Assembly (NCBI RefSeq): GCF_963662255.1
Contig: NC_085056.1
Coordinates: 6,824,216 to 6,888,215 of the forward strand
Reading direction: 5' to 3'
Origin: Cinclus cinclus
Lineage: Eukaryota; Chordata; Aves; Passeriformes; Cinclidae
Length of the DNA: 64,000 bases
The position numbers were made by a program, and so were the translations under genes. Below the pieces are notes generated by a model. That model saw only the letters and a program-made list of their open reading frames with translations. It was not told the DNA's origin and did not search any database. Positions 12,748 to 24,739 of the stretch are shown piece after piece; position 1 is the stretch's first letter; each line of letters begins with the position of its first letter.

Positions 12748-12754
12748 TATAAAA
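12748..12754 (+). promoter_or_regulatory. Isolated TATAAAA box
   Basis: TATAAAA in a GC-richer setting between two divergent genes. No recognisable coding exon follows within 500 bases, so it may be a chance match, a non-coding promoter or a distal HYDIN start. Confidence 0.2.
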
Positions 12755-15418
12755 TGGGACATCACAGCCTTCCAGACTGGAGCTGTCACCCCACTCATCC
12801 AGTGGCTCTCTGTGCCTCAGTCACAGGCATGTCCCAAGCCCTCACCAGTGCCCAGGGTTACACAAAGGCAGCAACAAACAGGTCCAGGAGCCTGCACAGC
12901 TTCCAACAGCTAACAAGTCTTTCCCTGGCCCAGCACAATAAATGTACACTTGGGCTGGGCAGAAAAACAAGCCCAGGCAAGCATTTCCCTGCCCAGGTGC
13001 TTAACCATTTTCAAGCCTTGCTGGCTCAGCTGAGAAAGCCGGCAGTCACCAGACCCCTTCCCTCTCCCACCCCAGCTTTTCTGCACCCTGCATTATAAGA
13101 ACAGGGTGCATCCTCCCCCTCTGCCTCTGTCCAGAGCCTCCACACTCCCGTGGGTTTCAGCTGTAACCCAGGGGAGCTGCTCCCTCAGCAGTGCATTTAG
13201 ATGAACAGAGTCAGCCTGTTTCCAGGGCAGCATGCTTTTGCCTTAGCCAAGCTTTCTTTCTGGAGCCATGACAGCGTCATGCCAGTCTCACTGCTTGATG
13301 CATGAGATTCTTGAGTTTCTGACCTGCTGTCGTGACTGTGGGTGTGTTTTTAGGGTCAATGCAGCTGTCTTGTTGCCTAAAAGAGCAACAGATGCCAGAC
13401 ATTAGCATTTTGTTGTTGGCTGGGGAGAGTTAAGAGAGTGCCGTGGATAAGGGTAAAGAGATTCCTGCCCCAGGCTATGATTCCTCGTATCAACCCAAGG
13501 AGGCAGCAGGGAAGAACTGGAGAAAGCAAAGATGAGGTATGTGTGGGATTCAAAGTGTTATTTGGGGAACAATTTCGCCCCCTAGGACAGCGCTGATGTC
13601 AAACCAGGGCTATGAGCAAAAGCAGTCCTGTCCATAACTGTGCACCAAAACAAAACTGTGCACAAAGAGCAGACGTGTCTGTCCCTTCTCACTGACCTGG
13701 ACCACAGCCCAGAGTCCTCCCTGCGTGCGGGTATCCTCCCTGTCCAGCCCCAGCCCAGGACTCCAGAGAACTGCAGGTTCACCCACTCCAGACCGGTGGG
13801 GTGAAATTTAAGGACCAAGCCAACTGCAAGGAGCAGGACCCGCTGAGGGCTCCTCCGAGCTGTGACAGAGGGATGGGGTAGCACTCTCAAGTGCTGGGAC
13901 AAATGCTGTCTCTGGGAGAGGTGCAGGGCAGTGGTGCAGCTGAGCCCCCGGCCACCACTGGCCAGCATCCGCCGAGAGGAAAAGCCCCCATCAGCAGAGG
14001 ATGCACCGCTTCCCCTGGGCGCCCACCGGATGGCTGATAAGGAACAAACCCACCCATGCCTAGCCCTCGGTCAGGGCCCTGAGCTGACCCCCCAGCCCTA
14101 ATGTGACATGGTATGAGGAAGGGACACACGTCTTTCGTCCTTTTCTGTTCTTGAAAGGGCCCCAAGGAGCTCACACCGCGCTCTGCCCCCGGGAGGCTCC
14201 TGCGGAGTTTCCCGAGCTGGCGGAGCTCTGCCTCTCGCCGCAGCAGACGATGCCATCGTGAGGCTGTTCCTGCTTCCTCGGCTGAGCCACCCAGGCTAAA
14301 AACTGCTGCTTCTATCCCGGAGTTAATATTTCCCTCTGTCCTGCTGAAGTGCTTCCATAGCATGAGGAGACCCCTTAGCAGAATTCTGCTAACTAGGAGC
14401 GGGTATGGGTGATCCTGTTCGTGGGGGCTGTCCTGGTATAGTAGGGGACACTGTGTTTTGCTTCAGGGACAGTCCACTGTCTTGCCTGGCTGTACTACTA
14501 GAGCCAAGTTAAATCAATGTAAAGCTGAAGCCATGAGTGTGTGTGTGCTTCTTTCTATCCCCTTTGTGTAATTCCCTCTGTCAGGTTGGACACTCACCTG
14601 TGCTGCTCTCACCAACCTGCCCTTGGGCACCTGGCATGTGGAGGGCAGCTCAAGCTCTGCCTGGAGCCTTGAGAGACATGGCTGGTCCCAGCTAGAACAG
14701 ATTCCAAACCAGCTGCTCTGTCTCATCTCCTGTGTGGAGCACAGATCCAGCCCAGCAGTGGAGTCAGGGCAGTTCCTTCTTCCCACCCACAAATGTCCCT
14801 TTGCTGACTGGAGCTCACTTCACTGGAGATGCCCTGGTGCTGGTGCTCTGTCAAGGACATCTCTGTGTTCTTCTGTGGAGGGGTCTGTGAGGCCAGACAG
14901 AGAAAACAAATGCTAATTAAAAAGAGAGCACTGAAACTTGGACCCACTCCTGTGCACTTCAGTCTTGGCACAGCTCTGCTTTCTTGCCTCCCTCGAACCC
15001 ACCCAGCAGTGGCCTCTGCACACTGTGGGTTGTGAGTGTTGTACAAGGATGGAGTAAGGGGAGTTCTGATAACTCCTCCCCACTCTCTGCAAAGGTCACC
15101 AGCTCAATCCAGTGAAACTAAAGAGGAAACAAATGCCCAAAGAGCAGAAATCCCCAAACATGTCACATCAAATCACGGAGCAGCTAATGGGACAGAGCCA
15201 CGTGGTTACAGCATGTGCATTCTGCTCTATATCATTAATTTACTAATGTTAAATATTTCAGTAGGTAACTTCCAGGGCTTCCAGAACTGTTCTAGTGGCT
15301 GTGATCACAAATTATTCATCAGTAGCAAGTGAACAAGAAAAGCCTCTATGAACAAGTGCATTTCTGAGGTTCTTGGTGGTTTTTTACCATTCATCTGATT
15401 CTCTCTGCCTTCCAGAAG

Positions 15419-18400
15419 ATGTCTCTCACCATTAAGCAGAGGCTGGCCAGCACTAAGAAGTTGAATCTGCCCCAGATTGTCCAGCCTCAACACAAGCATG
15501 AGATGTCCCATCACAAGGTAGCCTTTCCCTGTCCTTGCCGTTTGATGTGATATTTGAGGAGGGTGTTAAAAGAGCAGCTTGGCTTGAGGCTGCTCAGTGT
15601 GGTCTAGGAGTGTTTGATCAAGCCAGGGCAGAGGTGGAAGAGCCACTGTTTCTCCAGTGTGATCTGGGCAGATGCACTCACCCAGAATCTGTATTTCACT
15701 GGGGATCAGAACAGAATCTTCCTGCCAGTAGCTGAAGCTCTCCCTGCTCTCTCTTGCCTCTCCTTGCAGGTCTCAGCAGCTGACCCAAAGCAGAGCTCAA
15801 TTCAGCCTTGCCCACCAGAGGTAGTGTTTCAGAACTACACCCCTGGTGAGGTCTGTGAAATCCCAGTGGTTCTGAGGAACAGGGACAAGGTAAGTGCTGG
15901 CAGGTGGAGATTTAACGCTGTGCTGGAAGAGGAGCGCGCACAAGGGTGGTTAAGGATGGCTCCAGGCCACGTCCACCTGTCTCCACAAGGGGCAAAACCA
16001 TCATTCCGTGTCTTTGCCGCAGGTTCCTCATCTGGTGAAGGTAACCTTGGAGAGCTCACCTTATTTCCAGCTGGTGGGCCCCAACGATGCGTACCGCAAG
16101 GTGCCACCGGGCCTCTCTACGACTGTCCGCATCCTCTTCACCCCTGAGCAGAACAAGGTGAGCCTGCAGCTCCCAAGGGATTGGAGGCTTCAGTGGAAAG
16201 CGAGCCTGCAAGGCTGGATGCAGGGCATTTGGCCTGGGTTTTGAGGACCTCTGCTGGTTTCAACGGAGTTGCACTGGATCTAGAAAGGGGAGACACTCTT
16301 TGCCCGTGCTGAGGATGGGGATAAATGCCCTGTGCTGAGACAGTTTCTTTTCCTGCAGGATTATTTCCACCAGCTCCTCTGCATCACTAAAAGGGAAGAG
16401 TTCATTGTGCCAATTCGGACCATTGGTGCCCGAGCCATCCTGGACTTCCCTGACCAGCTGAACTTCTCAGAGTGCCCAGTCAAGTACAGCACGCAGAAAA
16501 CTCTGCTGGTTAGAAACTGTGGTAACCGGGCAGCTCATTACCAACTGAGCACCCAGAGGTGAGGCAGCTAAGCTTCTGTTGTGCAAAACACCTTTGGGTG
16601 ATAACAGTTGGTAAAGAGCAACAAAAGGAACCAGAGCATTGTGGGGTTTGTTGTTGCTTCTGGTGTTTCAGACAGGATGCAACCTTTGAGCTTTCTCTGT
16701 CCCAGATTTCCTGGAGAGTGCTGGAACATGTTAGTAGCTGGCTTGCACCCTCCTGAGCACAAGCAGCTTCTGAAATGGTTACTCACTGCTGGCAGCCAAA
16801 TAGACCTGTTCTCTAGGAGGCCACAGGCACGTGGCTGTCCAGTGGTCCTCTCATGAGATGCCCCGTGTGAGCTGTATTATAGACAGCCTGTGCTGTTCCT
16901 GTCAGTCTCAGAAGACAATCACTGTTTCTCCTGTGCATTTTTTCATTTTTGACAGTGTATCTGCAAGGAAACCAGTTCAGTTGGCTGGTGGTGAGCTGAG
17001 GGTTAGGTGACCCCAGACGTCTTGGTGTAGGAGCTGAGGTGGTGAGGAATGCAGCACAGACCTGCTCTCTAACCTGGGCAGCTGAGTGGAGTTGATTTTT
17101 TCCCTGGCAAAACAGAGGTCAACGGGTCAAAATGTTTTCTGCTGTGAAACATGAAGGTCTGAGAGGAGCTTCCACCAAAGCTTGCCAAAGCTATTTAAGC
17201 AGGCTCCTCAGATGCTGTTCAAACAGGCTGCTGCTTTTGACTGTGCAAATATGTAGGCAGGAACTTGTAAATCCCTACACAGTTTTTCTCTGGGGTTTCC
17301 AGATCTGTTTTGTCACCGCCAAAATAAATACCCAATAAATTCTGGCATATTTTTGCAATGTACTTGCCAGCTGTTCTGTTGAGTGCTACACAGCATGTTG
17401 GATCCTGCTTGATAAGCATTTAAAGCGTTTCTGAACTTTGGGAATTAAATATTGAAGTAGATTAAATAGAGCCTGAGTGACAGGGGGAAAAGATGGAGCT
17501 TGTGAGCTGCTGATTCTTGAAAATTATGAAAAACAGAATTTTTCAGCACAAAGATGGAGCAATGGCTGCTTTAACCTAACAGACTGAGTTTATTAGAATA
17601 GTCAGAGCTGTTTGATGTCTGCTATTACATCATCACTAAAAAGTAATAAATGTTAAGATTAAATTATATTTGGGTTTCTTAGGATTTAATGGACAGAGGA
17701 GGCAATTCAATTAGCAATATTTTTTCTGTCTTCCTTGGGGTGAGAGGTAGCTTTTAATGAGATCAATTCTCCCAAAATCTAAGGACTTAACAATGGCAGT
17801 TAAGGAACCAGTGGACAAAAGAAAATTTGTCTGAAGAAGATAACTATACCACAGGACTTGAAGTTGATTGCAGCCTCCTTGCACATGGAATTTACCAAAA
17901 GTGCAGGTGCATGATGCTTTGAGAGCCTTGGTCACAGAACTGCCATCTTTGTTCACTTCTCATCTCTGTTTCTAAATTATGTCAGAAGTACTTGGTCCTT
18001 GATATCTTCATGGCCATAACTTTTGCCCAGCTCTGTCAATATGGAGAGCTGATACCTGATGAAAGTAAGCAAGATGTAAATGACCCTTGAGCCTCATTGC
18101 AGAGAGCTGGAGGCAGAGGATGGGCAGATGAGGTAATTTTATCCCACAGGATCTTGTGAGGGCAATATTTCCTCCCACTAGAGTCAGTAGCTGTTTCTGA
18201 TCCTGTCTGTTCTGTCTTCTGCTGACTGTGGCTGGTTTTCTCCCTGCTTGCACAAGTGAACAGAAGTGAACTGTACTGCAAAAGGGATAAGATCCCCAGA
18301 TCTCCCTCAAAAGTCCTGATATCTCTGTGTTGCAGCCCTTTCTCCGTCATTCCGGCCATGGGAACTCTGGGTATTGGTGACAGCATGCAGGTGACAGTGG

Positions 18401-21400
18401 GATTTCTGCCACTGAGGACTGGTGACTGCTCCACGTCCCTTGTTGTGCGCTACGACACAGGTGAGTGCTGGGCACTGCACAGGGCACTCTCTACATCTCT
18501 CAGAGCACAGCCCTTTCTAAGCAGAAAGACTAATGTGGCCATGGGTTTAAAGAGAGGGATGATGGTAGGTTTCATGGTGTTAATTTTGTAGTGATTTATT
18601 ATCTTGGATCTTTGTAGAGCTCCATATAAATGCCATTTCTAGAAAGCATGTCTGATATTTGATGTTCCATCTTTCCTGGGAAACACTCACATGCAGTAAG
18701 GAAAGGTGAGCTTGATATTGAAGTTTAAGCCCAGATGAATCCCAGGACTTACTTGGTTGTGAATAATGAAGGTTTGAAAGCTCTGGAAATGAAGGAGCCT
18801 TTGGTAGGGGTCTGTTCTAGAGGGTGACATGCTGGCAGGTTGTCCAGGACATCCTCATGCTGTGCACATGCAACTCTCAGGTTGTGTTAAAGGTACTGAT
18901 CCATGGAACAGCTCATTCACTAAAAGCTGAGACACTTCCTTCTGGGACCTCTTGTTTGTTCTGTCCCTTGTGATTCCATCAGGCAGTGAGCTAAGCAGAG
19001 ACTCCCCTTTGCTTTGTTCCAGGTGAAGACACCCACACAAGCCTTCATGGAAGAGCTGTGGATGTCCACATCGGGTTGGACAGGAATAGTGTGACATTTG
19101 AGAAGACGTACATCACACTGTCAAACCACGCAACCGTGCTCATCCACAACCTGAGTGATATCACAGCCCACTTCCAGTGGAAGGCTGTTGATACTCAGGA
19201 ACAGGAGGACCAGCTGAAGCTGAGGTAGGTTTGAAAGATCCATTTCAATGAGATACCCTGTCCATGTGTAAAACTATAATGGCTTCAGGAGATATGGGTG
19301 CTTTTGAATGGCTTAGTAAAGCCAGTTGAGGTGGCTGGTGGATTCTCCCTCAGTTGTGGCAGTGGCTTTGAGCCCTCTCTTGAGGACTGCTGGCTTTCAA
19401 AACATCTACTGAGCTTCTAAGTGTGGAGTAGAACTACCTGCTGTGCCAGTGAACAACAAGTGATCCTCTGATCCATTTGGGACCCTGTAGCTTGGGGTCA
19501 GCCCTTTGCTGAGGAGTTGCTGCTCCTCCTGCACTTCCACTTCTCCCTGCAAATATGTGGCTTATTAAAAAGCCTGCTGGATTTGTCTCTCCTGTGGCTG
19601 CAGGCAGTATCACAGGCTGTGTCAGCAGGACAAGGACAAGTTGTCTGACTTTCTGAAGGAGAGGAGAGTGGACACCACTTGCCGAGAGCATTCTGCTCTT
19701 CTCACCCACACCCTCCAGAGAGTGAGGGCAAAGGTGCAAGAAGACCCTATGCTGTTCTACAATGACATTTTCTGCCTTGAGCCAAAGGTAAGTGATGGCT
19801 GAGAACCTCCCTTCCTGCTTCTCTTCCTCCTCTTCCTCCTCATCCCTGAATGAGGTCACTTGACAGATCCCTGCCTCAGCTGCCTTTGTGTGCCAAGAGA
19901 GAAGTCATCAGGATTCTGGTGAGCTCAGAGTGCTGGATGTAGAAAGTATTTTTGCCCTCTGGGCTCCTGGCAGGGACAGGAGCCTGACTAAAGCTTCCAA
20001 ACTCTATTATCAGTGTTATTGATAAGTTAATCACTCCTGGCTTGTCACTGATGCTCTAAATAAAGGCTTAGAAGGCTATGGCTGAAAACAAGAAATGTGA
20101 TGCTTGAAGATAAATGTTTTGCTGTCTCCTTCTGCTTTAGGAGGGAGAGATCTGGCCAAAATGTTCAGCTGAAATCAGTGTGTTCTTTAAGCCCCAGGAA
20201 GCCCAGGTCTATAATCAAGCAGTTTACTGTGACATCTCAGGTACGGCTCCTTCCCCTGCCCCTCTCAGCCCAGTAAAGGCGAGGTGCAGACACTCCCCCA
20301 GCTCACTGGGCTCCTGTGGGATTGCTGGGAAGAGTCCAGGGGCCAGCAGGGCAGTGCCGGCACATCCCTACTGTCCCTGCAGATTCCAGGGGATCTCCTC
20401 TATTTGTTTTTTACCCCTCTCAGCTGTTCTGAATGCAGCCTATATTTAGTTTACTCCTCCTCCTTTTGGAAAAACACTCTCTGAGGTGCACCCAGGAGGA
20501 ACAACAAAATTTTTGGCAATTTGTGAAGTTCCATTATCCACATAGGGGTAGAAGAAAGGGTGGTCTCTATGGGTGTACCGTATTTCCTGAGGGAAGAGAA
20601 GGGTCTGTATTTTCTCCTGGAACATCAGGAGCTGCTCCCAGGTAGCTCAGAGACAGGGACTAGCATTAAGGCAGCCTGGAAAATGCAAGATCGCAGAAGG
20701 AATTATTATACTGAAATAGAAATCTCTCCCCAGGCCGTGAAACCAGGCTGCCCCTGCTCCTTACAGGGGAAGGTGTTGGGCCCAGGCTCTGCTTCGACTT
20801 TGAGGAACTGAACATTGGGGAGGCTTTTTTCAGAGCAACCCACAGATATGAGGTGAGCAGCAGGGCTGGGCTGGATCCTGGTGGCTCCAGGGGCAGCAGT
20901 AAGCCTGGTGGACCTGTGGAATTCCTGGCAACTTGGGCAGTTGTGATACCAGTCAAATTTGGAGGGTTTCTTGGAATCTGGATCTTTTTGGTGGGGTTGG
21001 AAAAGTGTGTCTGTTGTTCCTGAAACCCCAATCCCTGCTTTTTGGCAGCCTCCCTTTGAGATCACCTGGGGAAGGTGTTATAGGTGGGTAATGGCATGAC
21101 TGGCTCTCACAATTAAGAGATGAATATTATGTGTAAGTTAAGAGAAGTTTTGTTGATGTGTGGTTGCTCAGGCTGGAGCACAGAGCAGCTGGAGCAAACT
21201 GGCTGCATCTGAGTTTTAGTGAAGTCCCTCCTGCCTGTTCTGAGAGTCAGAGGAAAGCCATCCTTCCTCCTGGCTCAGCACTGGCTCTTTCAGAGTGCTT
21301 GGCAGTGTTTTCCCTTGCTGACCAGTCCCTCACCACACTTGCTGTATCTCTGGCTCTAGAAAGAGCAAAGTATTTCTGTGAAGGAAGAAAAGGAACTTTC

Positions 21401-24400
21401 TACAACTTTGCTTCTGGTTTCTCCCACATGCAGTAAACAGGTTGGCTGCAGTGGAAGCAGAACGTGCCCAGCCCATGGTGGGGTTGGGCACACCTGGAGC
21501 AGCAGCAGCAGCAGCAGCAGCTCTGTGCTGATTTCACTCGCAGTGCTGCAATGCCCAGGGTTGCTCTTAGGGCTGGGTGTGAATGGACTTGGTGATGCTG
21601 AGCAGCTCCTCTGTGCTGCAGGTCAAAGTGGACTGTCTGTGCCAGTGGGAAAACCCCAGAGTGAATCTGGTTATGTGAAATTTATCACTGTGTTGCATGA
21701 AAAACCCAAAGGCATACAAAGTTTTATTTCAAAATTGTATTTTTTGGCTTCTGTCATGCAGAAGCAGAGGTAGTCTGCCTTTTACAGGTGTTAATTGTTT
21801 AATTTGAAAGTAACTCAGACTTCTGTAAGAAAGGAAGATTCCTCATGCATTTCCATTTTGCTTTTCTGCTGCTGCAGGCGATCCTGTTAAACAATGGGCC
21901 TCTTGAGGCTCCCTTCAGCATCCTCCCTCCAAGCACAGCCATGGGCTCCTGCTTCACCTTCCTGCCCCAGGAGGGCATCGTGGCACCAGACAGGCTCCAG
22001 GCCATCCAGATCTCCTTCTTTCCCACCATCCTGGGGGAGTTCAAGGAAGAATTCTGGTTCCATGTGACTGGATCCCCTAAGCCTGTGACCTTGACTATCA
22101 GGTGAGGAGGGCTTTGGGAGCTTGCTGGGCACATCTGTAGCTGTGTCTGGGTAATCACCTCCCATCCACATCATTTTGTGGTGGAGCAGAGAAAAAGGGC
22201 ATTGCCTGAGGTCTTAATCTTGGCTCTGGTTCTGGCATCCCTTTAATGTGGGGGTGCCTGCTGCCCTGTGTGGCTACCTGGGAGCTGGAGTGACTACTCC
22301 CTGTAGGGATGTCTCCTGCTTAGGCTGTGGCAGGCAGTGGCATGGATCAGTTTTGGGCAGTAGCTGCTCTGGGATGTCCCACCTGGACACCCAGCAAGGC
22401 CCCAGGGCTTTGGAAATGGGCCAGCCTGGGTGATTGGGCACCAGCAGCAGTGATTTTAAAAACTTCCCTTAATAATCCATCCCAAATGGGCAGCAGCAGT
22501 GATTTTAAAAACTTCCCTTAATAATCCATCCCAAATGGGCAGCAGCAGTCTCACTTCACCTCTCATGGCCATGGTGTGGGGGACAAGCTGTGCTCCCAGC
22601 TCCTGTGCAGAGTGCTCCTTTCCACAGTACCTCCTTTCCACAGCCAGGAAAGGGCTGATGTGAGAGACAGGGAACTGTGCAGAAGGAGCTGTCCCAAGGA
22701 CGTGGGCATCATCCTGTGGGCTGGTGCCATTGCAAAAGATAAAATCCTCACTCAGCAAAGGGTAGGGGTGGGAAAAAAGAAAAGTGGTGATAGGAGAAGT
22801 AAAACTCACTTCTCAGGACCACAGCAGCCTGAGGGCCTGTCCCAGACAGTCTGTCAGCTGCTGATGGTTCTGCTTTGGCTACCTCCTGTCCACATGGGTG
22901 CTGTGCTGAGCACAGGGTGCTGGGTTGATGTAAAACCCAGGGTGGCTCTGACAGCAGCTTTTATCCACCCCAGCCCTAACAACACCCCAACCCTTTACAA
23001 TTCCCTTGAACGAAGCCTCCGCCTCCCTGCCTTTGTCCTCGCAGGGGCTGCGTCATGGGACCAAATTTCCATTTCGATGTGCCTGCCCTCCACTTCGGTG
23101 ACATCTCCTTTGGTGAGTGTGCCCTGGGCTCGCATCAGCGTGTGAGAGGTTTATGTGTTGCTGAAATGGAGCACTTGAACATAAGAGCATCTATCATTCG
23201 TGTTCCTCCACAACAGCCTCTTCAGGGTGTTAACTCCAGGCCTACTGGTGCCTTAGGCAGCATTTTGCCATTGTGAGATCAAATAGGACCAAAGGAATAG
23301 AAAGTCAGCATCACTGGTTACTTAGTTTCCTTTTGAATGAGTGGCACAATAAAAAAAGGCACCAGGCAGGAATATGGTTCTGTAATAGCAGATGCATCTT
23401 GCTTAATCTGATTTAATTCCTAAAGCTTCTTCAGCTGAGGGCAGGTGTTTTATCTTTGTTTCTCTTAACTGTGAGGCTGACTGTTGTCTGCATCTAGTTA
23501 CCTCTGTGGCATTTGGGATTGTGGCATCCTTTATGTGCCTCTCTTGTGCCTGTTTTGTGCTGTTTGTCCATCTTGTGCCCCTCCTGCCTCTGTTGAAGTC
23601 ACTGCTGGAGCTGGCAGCAGTCACTGTTCATAGGCATGGAGAAGCTCTGGGCTGTGCCTGCAGTTGGTTTTGCCTCCCCTCTGTGTTCAAGTGACTCTTG
23701 CTAAGCAGGTTGTGGGAGATATCTGCTCCACACATAACTGGCCAGCCAAGCCATATGTCCCTGCAGAGCAGGTTGTGGGCTGGTGTCCTGGCTCTGCAGG
23801 GCATCCCCATGAGGTGTTGCTGTATCCCTGGCTTTCCATTATGGAAACCAAGTCTCAGAGCTGAACTGGTATAAACCTCTGTGGGCAGGAATCACAGCCA
23901 CTGAGCAGCGTGGGTGTGATGTCCCCGTTTGTTGTGTGAGCTGGTTCCTAATATCTGAGGCAAGGCTCAGGTTTGCCTCCAGTGGGGTGGGCTGTGAGTT
24001 GTCACGAGCTCAGTCTGGTTGCCCCAAATCAGGAGATGCCATAAGGATCCTGCCCAGAGAAACTGCTTTAGGGTGCTTTTCATCATGTTCTAGTTCCTAA
24101 TTCCATCCTCCCTTTTTGTTAACTGTAGCTTTGCCTTGATGACAAATCACTGCTTTTATGTCTTGAGTGTTAGTGGAGTTAACAGGGAATTTTAGATTGA
24201 AATTTCAGAGTAATTGGTCAGTTTGGATGTACATTCATCTGTGAGAAATAACTGGTGCTGCTTTGGGGCAAGTGAGAGATCTCCTTGTCAGAGTAAGAGA
24301 GGAATTTGTGGTGTTCTAAGACTGAGCATTGCCAAGGCAGCAATCTGGGATCAGTGTCAAAGGGAACTGAGGATTAATTCCTCCCTCCGCTTCTCAATGA

Positions 24401-24739
24401 GCTGTAGTTCAGATAACAAAGAGCTAAGCAGTTTTATCCAACCAAGACATTCACACAGGGAAAAATAAGATAATTGATGCCTAAATTTGTGTAATTTTCT
24501 TAGGTTTTCCTCGCACCTTGAGGTGCTGCCTGTCTAACACCTCCCTGGCACCCATGGCCTTCAACCTCTGCATTCCTGAGGATGGCTTGGGAGAGCCCAG
24601 CATTTGCAGCTCTGTTCAGATATTCAAAATCACTCACCCATCCTGGACGAAGGGTGCCCAAGGTTTTATGAAGCCAAGGGAATTTAAAATAAGTCCCTGC
24701 AGAGGGACTGTCCATGCCCTGGGATCCCAGGATATCGAG
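15419..24739 (+). CDS. HYDIN: HYDIN coding exons 1-12
   Basis: Exons: 15419-15517, 15770-15889, 16023-16157, 16359-16558, 18336-18460, 19023-19224, 19604-19787, 20141-20240, 20734-20852, 21878-22101, 23045-23112, 24504-24739. Each is bounded by AG and GT, and the frame runs through every junction. The first exon follows an acceptor ending at 15415; its ATG is at 15419, so a 5' non-coding exon lies upstream. These exons carry the first ASH repeats and a charged helical stretch in exons 6-7 (QEQEDQLKLR, FLKERRVD) that interrupts the beta-rich pattern, as in mammalian HYDIN. Confidence 0.85.

Larger units (their letters stand above)
6600..15418. other. CX3CL1-HYDIN intergenic spacer, including unseen HYDIN 5' exons
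   Basis: About 8.8 kb with no recognisable coding exon. It holds a pentanucleotide microsatellite at 8.17 kb, a CR1 tail at 11.4-11.8 kb, a TATA-like box at 12.75 kb and a GC-richer patch at 13.6-14.4 kb. HYDIN must have a promoter and probably a non-coding exon here, because its first recognised coding exon is preceded by a splice acceptor. They could not be placed. Open frames here look random. Confidence 0.5.

Noticed and set aside
13582..14363. Two minus-strand frames of 128 and 158 residues
   Set aside because: No homology, no splice-site support and composition like the surrounding spacer.
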